Source of the DNA: RGIG8597 sp050872545
GTDB lineage: Bacteria > Spirochaetota > GWE2-31-10
Direction of reading: 5' to 3'
Length of the DNA stretch: 7,536 nucleotides
NCBI GenBank assembly: GCA_050872545.1
Contig: JBNMHA010000109.1
Coordinates: 1 to 7,536, forward strand
Positions 5,447-7,536 of this stretch are shown piece by piece (within the stretch, counting starts at the first letter, position 1; the number at the start of each line of letters is the position of its first letter). The notes under the pieces are model-generated. The model had not been told where the DNA came from, did no database searches, and saw only the letters and a program-made list of their open reading frames with translations. Both the position numbers and the translations under genes were made by a program.

Positions 5447-6703
5447 CTAAAAATTGAATTGTAAAATAAGCTCATCCGCATCGTAGCAGGCTCCGTTTTG
5501 CAGAATTTCCGGAACAGGACAGGCAACATCAAACGGTAAATCATAATACCGCAGCTGCGCAAATTCTTCCTTTTTATGGACATCAATTGGAGCCGGTTGT
5601 TTGGGAATATCAAACGACCATTTTTTTTCATCTGATTTTACTGTAAGCGTTTTATCTTCCTTTGTATTGTTCGTTACTATAATATAAGTTTTTCCATCTT
5701 CACCGTGCATTACCGAAGTAACATAGAGCAGACCCGGAAATGTTATATTTTCTTCTATTATACCATCTTTGTAATAGTCCCCGAAAAAGCATGATTTGTA
5801 ATGATTGCTCAATTTCATATTGATAAATTTTATGTTTTTTTCATAAAGCATTGTGCCGTCATCGAGCGTATACGGCTTTGTGCTGCGACATGGAGCCCAA
5901 GCCCCTCCGCAATCGATGATAATATCTTTAAATGTCACATCTTCCGCACTGCCGAATTCCAGCTGCATCATCAACGCGGCGTTAATGTACGTTTTTGCAC
6001 CTTCATATTTCAGATTTGGCAACGAAAAGCGTGTATTTTCAATTAAAATATTTTTTGCCAGAAAGTCTTTTTTTCCAAATATCTGCACTCCGTCGACATG
6101 TGCGCCACTTACGCTTAATGTATGAATAAGATTGCGCACATAAACATTTTTCGCGGTAAAATCAACAAGTGGATTCATTGCATCAGTTAATGTTTTTTCA
6201 ATTCTGCAATCGTACAATTCCATATTTCCGCTTGAGGCATTGCCGTTGAATGTACAATGTTTGAAGATTAATTTCAGTCTTTGCGAATTATGTTGAACCT
6301 TTTGGAACTTACAATTTTCAAATATTATAGTTTTGTTTGATGTGTAGATTTGGTCTGAATTTGTAGGCATTAATTTTTTTGTGAAATCGATATTTCGCAC
6401 TACAATTTCATCTGCTGCCTGCCTGTTCCTATATGCGTTAATGACAATGTCGTTTTCTCTTACATCAAAGTAGAAATTTTTTTGAAAATCGGATGCATTT
6501 CCGTAATAGCCTGATTCGGTCATTGTCCGCAGCAGCCTTTCATCACATCCGGTATTAAATCTGTCCGGTGCGAATGCCAGTATTTCAGAATAATAAATCG
6601 GTGCTTCGGCAATTTCTTCTGCAGTTCTTTTTTCCAATTGGCAGGTGCAACTAACTAGTAATAATGTAAGAATTGCGCTGGGAATACAGATAAATTTGTT
6701 CAT
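5447..6703 (-). CDS. Secreted lipoprotein with predicted right-handed beta-helix
   Basis: The 418-residue product begins with a lipoprotein signal: basic MNK, a hydrophobic core and the lipobox LLVSC with the lipidated cysteine at 19. From about 95 to 325 there are short repeated beta-strand rungs with Asn, Cys and Phe at recurrent positions: IIFENCKFQKV, LIFKHCTFNG, MELYDCRIEK, ILIENTRFSL, VTFKDIIIDC and IKFINMKLSN. This is the pattern of a parallel beta-helix as in pectate-lyase-like and polysaccharide-acting proteins. The last 90 residues (YIIVTNNTKEDKTLTVKS onward) look like a beta-sandwich. No catalytic motif is recognised, so carbohydrate binding or cleavage is only a possibility. AAAGGA (6716-6711) lies 7 nt before the ATG. 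The gene appears monocistronic, with the right array starting about 95 bp upstream. Confidence 0.86.
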   Translation of the reverse strand: MNKFICIPSAILTLLLVSCTCQLEKRTAEEIAEAPIYYSEILAFAPDRFNTGCDERLLRTMTESGYYGNASDFQKNFYFDVRENDIVINAYRNRQAADEIVVRNIDFTKKLMPTNSDQIYTSNKTIIFENCKFQKVQHNSQRLKLIFKHCTFNGNASSGNMELYDCRIEKTLTDAMNPLVDFTAKNVYVRNLIHTLSVSGAHVDGVQIFGKKDFLAKNILIENTRFSLPNLKYEGAKTYINAALMMQLEFGSAEDVTFKDIIIDCGGAWAPCRSTKPYTLDDGTMLYEKNIKFINMKLSNHYKSCFFGDYYKDGIIEENITFPGLLYVTSVMHGEDGKTYIIVTNNTKEDKTLTVKSDEKKWSFDIPKQPAPIDVHKKEEFAQLRYYDLPFDVACPVPEILQNGACYDADELILQFNF

Positions 6704-6743
6704 GAAAAAATCCTTTTATGCAGCAGCATTAAGTTTTTCTAAG

Positions 6744-6772
6744 TAAAAAAGGGATTTTGCACGAAATGTCAA
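6744..6772 (-). promoter_or_regulatory. Possible promoter of the lipoprotein gene
   Basis: On the - strand, TTGACA (6772-6767) is a perfect -35. The hexamer 17 nt on (TTTTTA, 6749-6744) is a weak -10, and TACTTA a few bases later would need an over-long spacer. It lies between the lipoprotein start and the right array. It is listed because of the -35 and its position only. Confidence 0.35.
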
Positions 6773-6844
6773 CTCTTATAAAAGTAGTTTAATTTTACCG
6801 AACGGTGCGAAGACCTTGCGGTTATTCAAAACGCTTTTGTCTGC

Positions 6845-6964
6845 CTACGCAGGCGAGGCAATGCCACTTGAGTTTAGAGTGCCTAAGCCTGACGGTTCAC
6901 AAAAGGCATTTTGCAGCCGTTGGCTGTGTCAAGTGCCACTTTTTTCAAAGTGCGTCGGGCTTGC
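6845..6964 (+). repeat. 120-bp direct repeat, copy 1
   Basis: This block is identical to 7417-7536 except for one base (C at 6865 against A in the second copy), at an offset of 572 bp. It spans two array units, including the CAGCC/GGCTG hairpin and the CACTTT/AAAGTG hairpin. The near identity contrasts with the more diverged units between the copies and suggests a recent copy event. Confidence 0.92.
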
Positions 6965-7024
6965 GCTAGTTCAAAAGGTATTTTGCCGATTTCATCGGCG
7001 ATGTAATGCAACTTTGTTCAAAGC

Positions 7025-7158
7025 TTTGGACATTGGTTGTTCAATCTGTGTTTTGCAGCCGTTGGCTGCGCTGAATGTCACTTTACTTCAAGGTGCGTCA
7101 GGCTTGCGCAAGTTCAAATGGCAATTTGCCGATTTCATCGGCAAGGTAATGCAACTTG
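7025..7158 (+). repeat. 142-bp tandem period, copy 1
   Basis: The block from TTTGGACATTGG aligns with 7167-7300 at an offset of 142 bp and with few substitutions. It contains one CAGCC and one GCCGAT hairpin, so the longer tandem unit is a two-hairpin dimer. Confidence 0.85.
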
Positions 7159-7166
7159 GGTTAAGG

Positions 7167-7300
7167 TTTGGACATTGGTTGTTCAATCTGTATTTTGCAG
7201 CCGTTGGCTGCGCTGAATGTCACTTTACTTCAAGGTGCGTCAAGCTTGCGCAAGTTCAAATGGCATTTTGCCGATTTCATCGGCGAGGCAATGCCACTTT
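7167..7300 (+). repeat. 142-bp tandem period, copy 2
   Basis: This is the partner of 7025-7158. Differences lie mostly in the linkers, for example GAGGC against AAGGT after the GCCGAT hairpin, while both hairpins stay perfect. Confidence 0.85.
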
Positions 7301-7416
7301 ACTTCAAAGTGCGTCGGGCTTGCACTTGGCAAAGACACACCGCCTTATGGCACAAAACTGAACGTGGGGCTCAGAGTGCGTCGGGCTTGCGCTAGTTTAA
7401 GTGGCAATTTCCCTGT

Positions 7417-7536
7417 CTACGCAGGCGAGGCAATGCAACTTGAGTTTAGAGTGCCTAAGCCTGACGGTTCACAAAAGGCATTTTGCAGCCGTTGGCTGTG
7501 TCAAGTGCCACTTTTTTCAAAGTGCGTCGGGCTTGC
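7417..7536 (+). repeat. 120-bp direct repeat, copy 2 (cut by the window end)
   Basis: This is the partner of 6845-6964, with a single mismatch. It runs exactly to the window end, so the true duplicated length may be greater. Confidence 0.92.

Larger units (their letters stand above)
6797..7536 (+). repeat. Right hairpin-repeat array, continuing past the window
   Basis: Hairpins occur at a steady step of 70-73 bp: CTGC/GCAG at 6841, CAGCC/GGCTG at 6914, GCCGAT/ATCGGC at 6985, CAGCC at 7056, GCCGAT at 7128, CAGCC at 7198, GCCGAT at 7270, GCC-TTAT-GGC at 7341, CCTG/CAGG at 7413 and CAGCC at 7486. Linkers between them share words such as GCGTCGGGCTTGCGC, AGTTCAAATGGCA and GAGGCAATGCCAC. Many units carry a second small hairpin, CACTTT...AAAGTG (for example 6937-6952 and 7295-7311). 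Open frames run through it (6816-7361 and 7168-7395), but the same repeat word appears in different frames, so they are not genes. The array lacks transposase, cas genes and attC core sites. Its function is unknown. Confidence 0.88.

Noticed and set aside
5801..6125. Two plus-strand open frames (5801-6046, 5853-6125) opposite the lipoprotein gene
   Set aside because: They are antisense shadows of a well-supported gene with a signal peptide and ribosome site, and their products show no recognisable features.
6816..7361. Open frame of 181 codons through the right array
   Set aside because: It begins with TTG, lacks a ribosome binding site, and the same repeat words are read in different frames within it and in the overlapping frame at 7168-7395. 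It is a by-product of repeats with few stop codons.
6797..7536. Integron attC sites or a cassette array
   Set aside because: Unit size and hairpins suggested it, but I find no GTTRRRY/RYYYAAC core pairs in the units and no cassette genes between them.
6797..7536. CRISPR array
   Set aside because: The changing part is a palindrome rather than a unique spacer, units are about 71 bp with drifting repeats, and there are no cas genes in the window.

Overview
The window looks like chromosomal DNA from a host-associated spirochaete, most likely a Treponema. This rests on the AT-rich coding style, a seven-membrane-segment HD-GYP protein, a lipoprotein with a spirochaete-like lipobox, and strong AGGAGG-type ribosome binding sites. 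The genus is an inference; no rRNA or other marker is present.

Layout: positions 121-436 hold a repeat array, and 457-714 is an AT-rich leader. comM (715-2214, +), a ComM/YifB AAA+ ATPase of natural transformation, follows. It converges on a tightly coupled sdpR-sdpI pair (3270 down to 2337, -), an ArsR-type repressor and its membrane partner; a long palindrome lies between the converging genes. sdpR is divergent from a membrane HD-GYP cyclic-di-GMP phosphodiesterase gene (3456-4772, +). The intergenic space between them carries two matching dyads around the sdpRI promoter. Next come the remains of a tocopherol-cyclase-like gene that has lost its middle (4768-4976), a small unrecognised membrane protein (4994-5425, +), and a convergent secreted lipoprotein with a predicted beta-helix (6703 down to 5447, -). 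From about 6797 to the window end is a second repeat array.

The most unusual content is the pair of arrays. They are built from units of about 71 bp. Each unit carries a short perfect hairpin in a fixed slot, and the hairpin identity changes from slot to slot (GCCGAT/ATCGGC, CAGCC/GGCTG, CTGC/GCAG, GCC/GGC and others) while the linkers stay related. The left array is the inverted counterpart of the right one, so a block of about 6.3 kb of genes lies between inverted arrays. Neither array is convincingly coding, and I cannot assign it to attC, CRISPR or an insertion sequence.

The genes do not form one pathway. The clearest functional unit is sdpR-sdpI, whose operators could also affect the divergent HD-GYP gene. 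No SdpC toxin gene is present, so it would be an orphan sensing or immunity module.
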